From the NCBI RefSeq assembly GCF_012958305.1, contig NZ_JABBYO010000010.1:124001-188000 (forward strand): 64,000 nucleotides of DNA. Reading direction: 5' to 3'. Shown one piece after another: positions 18,155 through 34,242 of the stretch. This stretch comes from Tautonia rosea. Lineage in GTDB: Bacteria > Planctomycetota > Planctomycetia > Isosphaerales > Isosphaeraceae. The notes below the pieces were generated by a model, which worked only from the letters and a program-made list of their open reading frames with translations, was not told where the DNA came from and did not search any database. Every line of letters starts with the position of its first letter. Position 1 is the stretch's first letter. The position numbers and the translations under genes were made by a program.

Positions 18155-18787
18155 TCAAGCCCCAGGAGCGGCCGCTCCCCCCTGCCCTTCGTCGTCGGCC
18201 GCTGCGGCGAACAACTCGGCGACCGGGACTAGGAAGCCGGGGAGGACCAGGCCCTCGGCGGTTTGAGTCTCGGTGAAGGGACGTTCGACCCAGGTGCCGG
18301 CGTCTCGGATCAGGACCGTGATCCGGCGATCGATCGGATCAACAATCCAGTATTCGAACAGGCCGAAGGCGAGGTATTCTTCGCGCTTGGTGGTGTAATC
18401 TCGCTCGCGAGCCTCGGCTCCAGGAGAGACGACCTCCATGACGAGGCTCGGGACGCGAACGCCCCGGAGGTCCTTCGGCGCATTGCGCAGGACCACCGCC
18501 ACATCCGGGTGCCGGCCGGAGCCGAAGCCCGGGAGCCGGAGCTCCCCTCCCCCGCCGGCGCGATGGATCAGGCCGGGGTGATTGCGGTCGAAATCGTTGA
18601 GGCTGTGAATGAGGTTCCAGACGATCAGGCCGTGGTCTTCGCCGGGGAAACTGGTGACTTCAAGGAATCCACGCGCCAGTTCATAACGATATCCTTCCTC
18701 GGTGTCGGCGTCGAGGAACTCTTGCAAGGTCAATCGTCGACCGTGGTCGAGCGGGCCGAGGTGGATCGTTTCGCTGGTCGAGGCCAT
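18155..18787 (-). CDS. Uma2 family protein (PD-(D/E)xK-type fold)
   Basis: A 210-aa Uma2 (DUF820) protein. Landmarks are the opening RLTLQEFLDADTEEGYRYELARGFLEV (cut here for length), HGLIVWNLIHSLNDF, HPDVAVV, SLVMEVVSPGAEARERDYTTKREEYLAFGLFEYWIVDP in successive blocks, and the C-terminal VLPGFLVPVAELF. The PD...EVVSP...K pattern forms a putative nuclease-type metal site. Uma2 proteins occur in tens of copies in planctomycetes and cyanobacteria; no biological role is established. It starts 174 bases from the divergent two-gene cassette at 18962. Confidence 0.9.
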   Translation of the reverse strand: MASTSETIHLGPLDHGRRLTLQEFLDADTEEGYRYELARGFLEVTSFPGEDHGLIVWNLIHSLNDFDRNHPGLIHRAGGGGELRLPGFGSGRHPDVAVVLRNAPKDLRGVRVPSLVMEVVSPGAEARERDYTTKREEYLAFGLFEYWIVDPIDRRITVLIRDAGTWVERPFTETQTAEGLVLPGFLVPVAELFAAAADDEGQGGAAAPGA

Positions 18788-18961
18788 CAGGGCGATCCTC
18801 TGGGGGGGACTGCACTCGTCCTTGCAGCATGCACGCCTGCGCGGGAGAATTTTGTCTTTCGCTCAGGGAGTGTGGGCAGGGGGTCGTTGAGCCTAATTTT
18901 CACTTAGAAGCCACAGCAGATTGCTTTTAAACTATTATTGATATCCTTGCGGAGCCTTATG

Positions 18962-19927
18962 ATGGCTGAACACCGGATCGAGTTCGAGATCTATCGGCTG
19001 AACGTGATCGACGACGAAGACTTGCTTCCCATGATGGGGGAGCCGATTTCAACGGACAGGGACATCCTGCGTGTTGTCGAATATGCCACTTCCGCTGAGC
19101 TAGATTACATCTCCGAGCGAGACCAAGCTTCCAGTATATACAAATGGGGGCTGCGTGAGTTCGTTGAATACAATGTCGAAGGCGTCTCTACGGCCCCGCT
19201 CGCTGGCGTGACCTATTCTAGGGCGACTTTGCGGCAGGCGGGTACGATATTAACGGATTATGGCCTCGAACAGGGGATTTCAACGCCAGACCAGCCGCTC
19301 GCCATTTCCGTCCAGATGATTTTCTACATGGAGCGGCACCTCATCGCGGTGGAGCGCCGGGGGAAAATCATGGATACGCAGGTCTGGCGGTCCTCGCTTC
19401 ACATCATTCTCGACAAGGCGTCAACTGCCCTCGGGTTCAGGTCGAGCATTCGGCTTGAGGCCGTGTCACACGAGTCCGAGATCCTCGCAACATTCTTCCG
19501 TTTCTCCCTCCTGACACACCTCAGGGTCCATTTGCGTCTCCCGAATCCGGACCTCAGCCGGTATATGAAAAGTCTCTACGATATGATGACCGAGGGGCAA
19601 GTGCGCGAGCTTTCGCAGGACATGAAGAACAAGAACGGGCTGAGCCAAGAGCAGGGGGCGCTCCCGCATGCTGCGGTGACGATGGCTAATGCCGGTTACA
19701 GGAAGGGGGATGTGCTGATGGAGGGAATTATTGACGGCAAACCTCAAACCGTGACTACGGGGCAGAATGCTGTTCGGGCGAGTATAGACGCGACAAGAGG
19801 GTTCGAAGAGCTGCGGGAGTATGCTCGAGGCGCAGCGGCGGCGGCTTCGGCCAAGAGCACCAAGGAGGCGCTCGAAGCATTGATCGGAGAGATTAACAAT
19901 AAGATAGAAGCCGAGAGAGCTGGGTGA
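18962..19927 (+). CDS. unknown soluble protein, gene A of an atypical cassette
   Basis: A 321-aa protein of no family I recognise (opening MAEHRIEFEIYRLNVIDDED). There is no signal peptide or membrane helix. The first 230 residues look like a mixed alpha/beta domain; the last 110 are mostly helical with an Ala/Lys/Glu-rich end. The ATG at 18962 follows ggag by 7 bases; an ATG at 18959 and a TTG at 18938 are also in frame. Base composition and codon use (for example ATA, TTA and AAT) are clearly less GC-rich than in the neighbours, suggesting transfer. The stop overlaps the next start (ATGA, 19924-19927), so the two genes are translationally coupled and probably act together. Confidence 0.8.
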   Translation: MAEHRIEFEIYRLNVIDDEDLLPMMGEPISTDRDILRVVEYATSAELDYISERDQASSIYKWGLREFVEYNVEGVSTAPLAGVTYSRATLRQAGTILTDYGLEQGISTPDQPLAISVQMIFYMERHLIAVERRGKIMDTQVWRSSLHIILDKASTALGFRSSIRLEAVSHESEILATFFRFSLLTHLRVHLRLPNPDLSRYMKSLYDMMTEGQVRELSQDMKNKNGLSQEQGALPHAAVTMANAGYRKGDVLMEGIIDGKPQTVTTGQNAVRASIDATRGFEELREYARGAAAAASAKSTKEALEALIGEINNKIEAERAG

Positions 19928-20454
19928 TGACTATCAAGGTCGACCTCAGGCTAATATGGGGATACATATCCGAACTCGTGCTCGCGAGTATGGCCTACGG
20001 GATGCTCAGGATTCTGTTCGCTGGCGAAGACCTTATAGCCTTCACGGTCAGTACGGCGAGCGAGTGGAACGACCTTACGGGGATCTTGTTCTCCGCCGCG
20101 CTTGCAATCTGGATTACGTTCGTCAACATCCGGGCAATGCCATTTGGCGAATACCTGCACCGCGTCGGGGCGGAGAAGCAAATCACTGCTGCGTTTGTTT
20201 GCGCGATGGCCGTGTTCTTCTGTGCCACCGTCACCTTGACTGCATGCACGGCGATCAGTCGTCCTGAGCCTGCCCATGCAGCGCTGTTTCTGCTTATTTA
20301 TTCCTTGGTTAATGCTTATACCCTTGTCAGGAATTCGACGCTCCTAATCAAGCTGTATGGAAAATTTAACCGCTTGAGTAAAGCTAAAGTTTCGAGCGAT
20401 GGAGTTGGGAAGCCGATTCAAGTCTTGCCGCATTCCACTCGCACCGAATCGTAG
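19924..20454 (+). CDS. four-helix membrane protein, gene B of an atypical cassette
   Basis: A 176-aa protein with four predicted membrane helices at about residues 14-34 (ISELVLASMAYGMLRILFAG), 50-68 (LTGILFSAALAIWITFVNI), 87-110 (TAAFVCAMAVFFCATVTLTA) and 118-140 (AALFLLIYSLVNAYTLV), followed by a basic C-terminal tail (KLYGKFNRLSKAKV). No enzymatic motif is visible. Its start overlaps the stop of gene A by four bases. The arrangement of one roughly 320-aa soluble protein plus one 4-helix membrane protein recalls membrane-linked anti-phage modules such as Kiwa (KwaA, KwaB), but I see no sequence relationship and the gene order differs. Composition is as atypical as gene A. Confidence 0.78.
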   Translation: MMTIKVDLRLIWGYISELVLASMAYGMLRILFAGEDLIAFTVSTASEWNDLTGILFSAALAIWITFVNIRAMPFGEYLHRVGAEKQITAAFVCAMAVFFCATVTLTACTAISRPEPAHAALFLLIYSLVNAYTLVRNSTLLIKLYGKFNRLSKAKVSSDGVGKPIQVLPHSTRTES

Positions 20455-20456
20455 CT

Positions 20457-20588
20457 CAAACCATCAGAACGCTCCTGAAGAAGCGGGAAAACCGCGGCCA
20501 CGCCACGGTGCCGATCTGCGAGCTGAAGCCGTCGCTACGGGAATTGAGCGACCCGGCCGAAGCACCCTACAAGTTCCAGAGGTTTGAC
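20457..20588 (+). other. possible gene remnant after the cassette
   Basis: In the frame starting at 20457 the sequence reads QTIRTLLKKRENRGHATVPI then CELKPSLRELSDPAEAPYKF, with GC-rich native-looking codon use, then runs into the rpoC terminator. There is no start codon with a ribosome-binding site, apart from a GTG at 20508. It could be the 3' end of a gene interrupted by insertion of the cassette, or chance. I do not recognise the sequence. Confidence 0.25.
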
Positions 20589-20597
20589 GGAACGGAA

Positions 20598-20640
20598 ACG
20601 GCCCGCCCTGCTCAACGAGAGGTTGAGCGGGGCGGGCCGT
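20598..20640 (-). terminator. strong hairpin terminator after rpoC
   Basis: The arms acggcccgccctgctcaac (20598-20616) and gttgagcggggcgggccgt (20622-20640) form a 19-bp stem with one G-U-type pair and a short gaga-like loop. On the minus strand it lies 34 bases past the rpoC stop and is followed by a TTTCCGTT stretch, consistent with a factor-independent terminator ending the rpo transcript. Confidence 0.8.
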
Positions 20641-20673
20641 GGGGATGGTTAATGGGGGCCGGAGCCGGCTCGA

Positions 20674-24957
<4,284 letters not shown>

Positions 24958-25774
24958 GGGAATCGCTCCTCTGCACGCCTGGCGGGTGCAATCGCGGGTG
25001 GGGTGTCACGCTTGCGATCCGGGGAAATGGCCTTCGGTTCGTTTTGTGCGTCGCCCGGTTCAACCGTTGCGCGACCCTCGGCGTGCGAGTGGTCGGCCGA
25101 TGCACAAAAAAACGGGCCGAAGTTGACGGCGATTTCCCGAGTCGCGGTCGATCAAATCAAGGTCTGGTCAGTTCAACGGGGTTTGGCCGAGAGGCCGGCG
25201 GAAGCGGTGAACCGTCTCGCTTGATGGGGCTCGGCAGGGAGCCCGAACAGCGGGACGGCACCGGGAGGCCGACCGAGATGGATGGATTCGATCCGGGGTT
25301 CAGGTCCGATCGGGTCAGGGAGAGGCCGTCCCTCGTGGAGTTCGGGAACGCCTCGGAATCGGTTCGGGCTTGGGGAAGGAGCCATCGGGCACGCTTGCAA
25401 ACGACAAGCAGGCCGTCATCCCGATCTCTGGTTTGGGCCAAAGGGACGGGCGCGGCCTCGGGGACGATACAGACCGCCGCACGGGCCTGGCATCCGGGCC
25501 GGGCGGGGAGGATCTTCGAAGGCGGTTTGGATCATCGGCGACGGATTGTGGTGACGTTGCTGCATCGGCGCGCACGGGGCCGAGGCTCGTCGGCGGGCGA
25601 CGTCCTCGGCACAATCGATCGGAAGTCGTCTGGGCACTGGCGGCTCCGGCGGTCCTGCCCTTGGAGTCGGCATTCGGGTATTCTAGTCCAGGTCTTCAGG
25701 AATTCCAAGCGAAATTCTCTTGACAGCAGGGATTTCTTCGAGGGGCGGCCCGAGGCGGGGGAGCTTTCGGGCGA
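24958..25774. other. 817-base leader region upstream of rpoC, no gene seen
   Basis: Neither strand shows a frame with coding character. The region separates the rpoC start from the broken sulfotransferase gene. It holds a candidate minus-strand promoter (25680-25708, listed separately), which would give rpoC a leader of about 720 nt. I could not identify a known leader element in it. Confidence 0.4.
25680..25708 (-). promoter_or_regulatory. candidate sigma-70-type promoter for rpoC
   Basis: On the minus strand TTGGAA (25708-25703) is separated by exactly 17 bases from TAGAAT (25685-25680), 4/6 and 5/6 matches to the consensus. It lies between the sulfotransferase remnant and rpoC in an AT-richer patch. 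This is pattern matching only. Confidence 0.4.
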
Positions 25775-26382
25775 TCAGGCGGGCGTGAAGCCATCGAACG
25801 TGTAGCCGAACAGCGCGATATCCTTGCGGTAGGCCTTGGCGACGATCTGTTTCATGTCGTCGGTGTAGTAGTCGTCGCGGTAATCGTCCGACCGGGACGA
25901 CGGATCAAGGTGGGCCAGGGGCTTGCCGGTGCCGACGCGGGCTCGGATCGTCTCGTAGTCGTCGGCGATCGCCTCGAACCGTCCGATGAAGTCGACCTGT
26001 GCGGCGTATCGCCCCGAATCCGGAGGAAGTGGTACTGCGGGACGAGGTGCGTGTAGCTGGATTCGAGGTCGACGCCGGGCAGCCAGTCGAGGACGAAGGC
26101 GCGGAAGTCGGGGACCCTGGTGAGGTGCTGTTCGGCCCAGAGCTGGTCGGCCTGGCCTCGTCCGCCGCCCTTGAGGTAAGAGAAGGCGCTGTAGAGCCGG
26201 TCCCAGGGATTGCGGACGAAGGTGAATTTGAAGGCGTCTTTGAGTTCCTGGGCGCTGGAGATCAGGCTGTAGTGCCGGAGGGTCATGTGCCGCCCCCCTT
26301 CGCAGCCGAAGAGGCTCCTGACGATGGAGGTGCCGGCGGCCTTGGGAATGTGCACGAAGAGGGCGTGATGGCGGTCCGGCAC
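25775..26382 (-). pseudogene. sulfotransferase-family gene broken by a one-base frameshift
   Basis: From a GTG at 26382 the protein reads ALFVHIPKAAGTSIVRSLFG, the 5'-phosphosulfate (PAPS) binding loop of the carbohydrate sulfotransferase-2 type, then FTFVRNPWDRLYSAFSYLK, the 3'-phosphate-binding segment, and LVPQYHFL. At about 26025 the frame is lost. Shifting by one base restores PDSGRYAAQVDFIGRFEAIA and continues DDYYTDDMKQIVAKAYRKDI to DGFTPA and a TGA at 25777-25775. The intact gene would encode about 203 residues, normal for this family. One base is missing in or near ctccgga. The gene lies between rpoB and rpoC on the same strand. It is either real inactivation or a sequencing error. 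Confidence 0.85.
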
Positions 26383-26447
26383 CTCGGTGGTCGGGGCCGT
26401 GCCGAGGGCGTGACGCTCAGGGGCGTCGCGCCCTCGTGGCCGGGGAT

Positions 26448-30152
<3,705 letters not shown>

Positions 30153-30598
30153 CGGGTCGCGCTCCTCGAGGGGAGATGAAGGGCGGGCGCGGTCGCGGGC
30201 GACTCGGCGTCGGGTCGGCCGTTCCGGGCTCGGTCGGGGCCGCGGTCACGCTGAAGGCGTTGTCGAGCTCGGCGGGCCCTGAGTCCGGGCCTCGTCGAGG
30301 CGGGGACGCGGGCGGGTTCGGCTCGGGAAAAAGGGGCCTGAGGGAGTCGACATCCTGGCGGCTCCGGCGGGAGTTCCCGGCGCGCCGGCCGGCCCCGGTC
30401 GGTCGGAGCAAGCACCCGGAGGGCGTCGCCCGGTCGGACCGGGGCGGGACAGGAGAGACAGAAGGTTTGGATTCGGGGGTGGCTTGCCGATCGGACCTTC
30501 GATTGGGGAATCGGGGCGTCGATCGGCCGCCGGAGCGAAGCCGGGCCGGTCTGGGCCGGGCCCCGGAGATGCCGGGGCCGGCGTTTGTCCGGTCGGGG
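30153..30598. other. 446-base rplL-rpoB spacer
   Basis: Very GC-rich, with no gene on either strand. It begins (minus-strand sense) with a strong hairpin at 30555-30582, listed separately. In E. coli the equivalent spacer holds an attenuator and an RNase III site that set the ratio of L7/L12 to RNA polymerase, so a similar role is plausible. Confidence 0.4.
30555..30582 (-). terminator. hairpin after rplL, possible attenuator
   Basis: The arms gccgggccccgg (30555-30566) and ccggggccggc (30572-30582) pair with one bulged base and a 5-base loop, 17 bases past the rplL stop. No T-run follows on the minus strand, so it may be a partial terminator or a processing site rather than a full stop. Confidence 0.4.
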
Positions 30599-31012
30599 TC
30601 ACTTGATGCTGACGGTGCCGCCGGCGTCTTCGAGTTCCTTCTTGAGCTTCTCGGCGTCTTCCTTGGAGATGCCGGTCTTGATCGGCTTCGGGGCGCCGTC
30701 GACCAGTTCCTTGGCTTCCTTGAGGCCGAGGGCGGTGGCGGCGCGGACGACCTTGATGACCTGGATCTTCTGGGCGCCGGCGTTTTCCAGAACGACGTCG
30801 AACTCGGTCTTTTCGGCGGCGGCGGCGGGGCCTTCGCCGGCGGCGGCAGCCGGGGCAGCGGCAACGGCGGCGGCGGCGGCCTTGATGCCGTGGACCTCTT
30901 CGAGGTAGTCACCCAGGGCCTTGGCTTCGAGGACGGTCAGCTTGACGATCTCTTCGCCGAGGTTCTTGATGTTGTCGGCGAATTCGCGGGCGGGGGCATC
31001 GGCAGTGGCCAT
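30599..31012 (-). CDS. rplL: ribosomal protein bL12 (L7/L12)
   Basis: The stalk protein of the large ribosomal subunit, 137 aa. An N-terminal dimerisation helix region (residues 8-45, [20 protein letters not shown]) is followed by an Ala-rich hinge (about 46-66, alternating Ala/Gly/Pro) and the C-terminal factor-binding domain ([20 protein letters not shown]...[13 protein letters not shown]...[18 protein letters not shown]). It recruits translation GTPases such as the EF-Tu encoded upstream. It follows rplJ by about 200 bases in the same transcript. Confidence 0.97.
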   Translation of the reverse strand: MATADAPAREFADNIKNLGEEIVKLTVLEAKALGDYLEEVHGIKAAAAAVAAAPAAAAGEGPAAAAEKTEFDVVLENAGAQKIQVIKVVRAATALGLKEAKELVDGAPKPIKTGISKEDAEKLKKELEDAGGTVSIK

Positions 31013-31211
31013 CGTTCGGCGATCCTTTCGTTCGGAGCGATCCGGTTTGGTGCCTGGCTCGGCGGGTCTCGTCGCCGGTCGGGCGGGATCGGTCGGAATT
31101 CAGATGAGATGAAGGAGGGTGGAGCTGGGCGGTCGGTTCGCCTGGCTCCGGTCAACGCAACGAATCAGGTCGGAAGCGACGGCCGGGGGCCGTCGAGGGG
31201 ATGGATCAGGG

Positions 31212-31769
31212 TCAGCCTTCGGCGGGGGCTTCGGCGTCGGCCGGGGCATTGCCCGAAGCGTCGGCGTCGGCGATGGCCTTGAGCTGTCCGGCGAGGCCGG
31301 CGGCCGGGGCATTGGCCAGGCTGACGACGCGCTGAACGGGGGCGAGGGCGAGGGCCACGGCCCGGCCGATCAGTTCTTCGCGGCTCGGCAGCTTGGTAAT
31401 GTCGGCGACCTGGTCGGGCGAGATGATCACGCCGTCGACGGCACCGCCTTTGATCTTCGGCTTCTCGAGTTTCTTGACCTGGGCCGAGATCTCCTTGGCC
31501 AGTTCGGCGACACCTTCTCCGCCCCAGGCAGCCACGCTGGGGCCGCTGAGGTACTGGCGAAGGCCGCCGAGGCCGAGCTCGTCGAAGATTCGACCGGCCA
31601 GGGTGTTCTTGAGCACCTTGATGCGGATCGACTTCTTGCGAAGGTCGTTCCGGAGCTGGGTTTCGCTGATGGCGTCCAGGCCGCCGAGGTCCAGCAGCAG
31701 AACCGATCGCGTCCCGTCGAGGTCGCGACGGAGCTGGTCCATCATCAGCTCTTTGACGTACTTGCTCAT
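31212..31769 (-). CDS. rplJ: ribosomal protein uL10
   Basis: The L10 stalk base protein, 185 aa, which anchors L12 dimers to the ribosome. The N-terminal rRNA-binding domain ([47 protein letters not shown]) is complete. The C-terminal helix that binds L12 ([20 protein letters not shown]) is followed by an Ala/Glu tail. It lies in the usual place between rplA and rplL and should be co-transcribed with both. In many bacteria L10 binds its own mRNA leader; the 50-base rplA-rplJ spacer leaves little room for that here. Confidence 0.96.
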   Translation of the reverse strand: MSKYVKELMMDQLRRDLDGTRSVLLLDLGGLDAISETQLRNDLRKKSIRIKVLKNTLAGRIFDELGLGGLRQYLSGPSVAAWGGEGVAELAKEISAQVKKLEKPKIKGGAVDGVIISPDQVADITKLPSREELIGRAVALALAPVQRVVSLANAPAAGLAGQLKAIADADASGNAPADAEAPAEG

Positions 31770-31818
31770 CGCTTTGGTCGTCGGCCGGGGGCCGCCTCCT
31801 GGTGGGTGCCGGCTCGGG

Positions 31819-32496
31819 TTATGCGACGACCCGGATACCCGGGCTCATCGTGGCCGAGATGGTGACCGACCGGATGTACTGGCCCTTGGCGGCGGCCGGT
31901 TTGACAGATTTCAGGTGGGTCAGAAACGCCTGGATGTTCTCGATCAGCCGCTGATCGTCGAAGCTCAGCTTGCCGACCGGGGCGGCCACGTTCCCGCCCT
32001 TGTCGTTGCGAAACTCGATCTTCCCGGCCTTGAACTCGCGGACGGCCGAGGCGATGTCGGTCGTCACGGTGCCGGAGCGAGGCGAGGGCATCAGGCCCCG
32101 GGGGCCGAGCACGCGGCCCAGCGGGCCGACGATTCCCATGACGTCGGGCGTGGCCAGGGCCACGTCGAAGTCCATGACCCCGTTCTTGATCTGCTGGGCC
32201 AGGTCGTCGGCTCCGACGAGGTCGGCGCCAGCTTCCCGGGCTTTCTCGGCATTATCGCCCTGGGCGAAGACGGCCACGCGCACGCTCTTACCGATGCCGT
32301 GCGGCAAGGCGACCGAACCGCGGACGTTCTGGTCGCTTTGGCGGGGGTCGATGCCCAGGTTGGTCGAGACCTCGACCGACTGGTCGAACTTCGTGGTGCC
32401 GAACGTTTTCAGCGCCTTGACGGCCTCTTCCAGCGAGATTGGCCCCGAGGGGGTTTGCTGCAAGAGGGCGCGGAAGCGCTTCGAATGCTTGGGCAC
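31819..32496 (-). CDS. rplA: ribosomal protein uL1
   Basis: The L1 protein, 225 aa, which forms the mobile L1 stalk of the large subunit. It carries [20 protein letters not shown], then [13 protein letters not shown] and the signature [20 protein letters not shown]. The start is placed at a GTG (32496, protein [12 protein letters not shown]) because GGAG lies 7 bases upstream and the length then fits the family (about 230). The frame continues to 32544 but that part has no homology. It lies between rplK and rplJ as in most bacteria. L1 usually autoregulates the rplK-rplA mRNA; I cannot identify the binding site here. Confidence 0.95.
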   Translation of the reverse strand: MPKHSKRFRALLQQTPSGPISLEEAVKALKTFGTTKFDQSVEVSTNLGIDPRQSDQNVRGSVALPHGIGKSVRVAVFAQGDNAEKAREAGADLVGADDLAQQIKNGVMDFDVALATPDVMGIVGPLGRVLGPRGLMPSPRSGTVTTDIASAVREFKAGKIEFRNDKGGNVAAPVGKLSFDDQRLIENIQAFLTHLKSVKPAAAKGQYIRSVTISATMSPGIRVVA

Positions 32497-32758
32497 TGTC
32501 GCTCTCCGTAAGGTTCGGAAAAGCTGCCGCCCCTCGGTCGTCATCGGTCGAAGATCGACGGACGACGCCGGGACACCCGTGGCCCTCCGAGGGCCGTCTC
32601 CGGCGGGCGGTCGCGCCGGAAGCGGGTGGGCCGAGCACGCATCGGGCCGTGCTCGGCCGGTGGTTCCTTCACACGATCACGGTCATCCCCGGAAAGCCGA
32701 GGCTGCGGGCCTCGGTGCCGGTGGGGGCCGTTGATCGAGGGGGGAGGATCGAACTTGA

Positions 32759-33184
32759 TCAGCCCTTGACCTCAACTCCCATGCTGCGGGCCGTGCCGGC
32801 GATGAGCCGCATGGCGTGGTCGATATCTCGGGCGTTCATATCCTGAAACTTCGTTTCGGCGATCTTGCGGACCTGATCGGCGGTGACGGAGCCGACCTTG
32901 GTCTTGTGGGGCTCGGCCGATCCGGAGGCGATGCCGGCGGCCTGCTTGAGCAGGACGGCGGCGGGTGGACTCTTGGTGATGAACTCGAACGATCGGTCGT
33001 TGTAAACGGTGATCTCGACGGGGATGGTGGTCCCCTTCATCTCCTTGGTCCGGTCGTTGAACTGGGTGACGAATTGCCCAATGTTCACGCCGTGCTGACC
33101 GAGGGCCGGGCCGACCGGGGGGGCCGGGGTGGCCTGCCCACCGGGGCATTGCAGCTTGATCTTGGCCGTGACTGTCTTCGCCAT
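32759..33184 (-). CDS. rplK: ribosomal protein uL11
   Basis: The L11 protein, 141 aa, the usual length. The N-terminal domain has [20 protein letters not shown] and [18 protein letters not shown]. The C-terminal 23S-rRNA-binding domain has [14 protein letters not shown] and the signature [20 protein letters not shown] followed by [14 protein letters not shown]. It forms part of the GTPase-associated centre with L10 and L12. It follows nusG by about 150 bases, a spacer that carries an unusual repeat (33201-33326). Confidence 0.97.
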   Translation of the reverse strand: MAKTVTAKIKLQCPGGQATPAPPVGPALGQHGVNIGQFVTQFNDRTKEMKGTTIPVEITVYNDRSFEFITKSPPAAVLLKQAAGIASGSAEPHKTKVGSVTADQVRKIAETKFQDMNARDIDHAMRLIAGTARSMGVEVKG

Positions 33185-33200
33185 CGCTCTCTCGTACTCC

Positions 33201-33326
33201 AGGCAGTAGGCAGTAAGCAGTAGGCAGAGAGAAGAAGAAACGACAAGGGGGAAGCTTGCGCGATCGGCCGTGGTGCGCTGGTCGCCACGGCCTACTGCTG
33301 ACCGTCTCCTGCCTGCTGCCTACTCC
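33201..33326. repeat. heptamer repeats in inverted arms with a nested hairpin
   Basis: Four near-identical heptamers (aggcagt, aggcagt, aagcagt, aggcaga) run from 33201 to 33228. Their reverse complements reappear at about 33291-33326 (cctactgctg and cctgcctgctgcctact). Between them is a perfect 8-bp hairpin, ggccgtgg (33266-33273) / ccacggcc (33285-33292). The whole would fold as one long hairpin in the nusG-rplK spacer. It resembles dispersed MITE- or REP-like elements. Confidence 0.7.
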
Positions 33327-33335
33327 GTCAGAGAT

Positions 33336-34145
33336 TCAGACTCGTTCGACTTGCCAGTATTCCAGGTCCACGGGGGTGGGCCGGTTGAAGATGATGATCA
33401 TCACCTTGACCAGGCCACGGGCCTCGATGACCTCTTCGACCGTCCCCTCGAAGTTCTCGAAGGAGCCTTCCTTGATTTTGACGCGGTCGCCACGTTCGAG
33501 GTCGATCTTGGGAACGGCCTTGGTTTCGCCCGGTTCCTCGGGCTTGAGGATCTTGTCGATCTCGGCCTGACTCATGGGTGTCGGGGTGCCATGGGCGCCG
33601 ACGAAGTCACCGACACCGGGCGTTTCCCGGACCACGAACCAGGTTTTCTCGTTGAGCTCCATGTGGACCATGATGTAGCCCGGGTAGCTCTTGCGTTCGA
33701 CCGTCCGTTTCTTGTTGTTGCGGATCTCGGTGACTTTTTCCTTGGGGACGACGATCTGGCCGAAGAAGCGCCCGAGGTCCTGGATTTTGACCCGGCGTTC
33801 GAGGGCGTCTCGGATCGTATCTTCGCGGCCGCTCTGAACTTTCAAGACGTACCAGACCAGCTCGGGCGGGGGCTCGTCATCCTCGTCGTCGACCGGAACG
33901 GAAACGCTCTGGTCGTCATCAGTGTCGTCGGCCGAGTGCTCAGCCGCAGTTTCGGCCTCGTCCGAGGACTCGTGAAGCCCAGAGGTCTTCCCGGCCGGGG
34001 GACCGCCGTCGGGCGCGGATTCCTCGACTTCGAAGAGGTTTGATGGGCCGACGACCGAGCCCGATTCGGGTTCGGTCGGCTCCGACGGCGGGCCTGACTC
34101 GGGCTCGAGGGGCGGCTCGTCGTATTCGTCGGGCGTCGTGCTCAT
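33336..34145 (-). CDS. nusG: transcription factor NusG with acidic extension
   Basis: NusG binds RNA polymerase and couples it to Rho or the ribosome. The conserved protein begins at about residue 96 (LVWYVLKVQSGREDTIRDAL) with the NGN domain (SYPGYIMVHMELNEKTWFVV, GVGDFVGAHG) and ends with the KOW motif (GDRVKIKEGSFENFEGTVEE). Before it are about 95 residues of acidic low-complexity sequence (Asp/Glu/Pro/Ser, e.g. DDTDDDQSVSVPVDDEDDE), probably disordered; total length 269 against about 180 in E. coli. The gene sits between secE and rplK, the common bacterial order, and is surely co-transcribed with them. Confidence 0.96.
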   Translation of the reverse strand: MSTTPDEYDEPPLEPESGPPSEPTEPESGSVVGPSNLFEVEESAPDGGPPAGKTSGLHESSDEAETAAEHSADDTDDDQSVSVPVDDEDDEPPPELVWYVLKVQSGREDTIRDALERRVKIQDLGRFFGQIVVPKEKVTEIRNNKKRTVERKSYPGYIMVHMELNEKTWFVVRETPGVGDFVGAHGTPTPMSQAEIDKILKPEEPGETKAVPKIDLERGDRVKIKEGSFENFEGTVEEVIEARGLVKVMIIIFNRPTPVDLEYWQVERV

Positions 34146-34242
34146 CCGGCAGTCGGGGGTGGGAGTTCGGTTCGGAGCGAGTGGAGCAAGCGAGTATGCG
34201 GTTGCGTGAGGTGCGGTCGTGCCGCGCTCGGGTCCGCCAAGA

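Noticed and set aside
18962-20454. Identification of the cassette as the Kiwa anti-phage system
   Set aside because: Protein sizes and the 4-helix partner are similar, but gene order is reversed and I see no motif linking gene A to DUF4868 or gene B to KwaA.
25720-25725. Perfect TTGACA on the plus strand as a promoter
   Set aside because: No acceptable -10 lies 16-18 bases downstream and no plus-strand gene follows.
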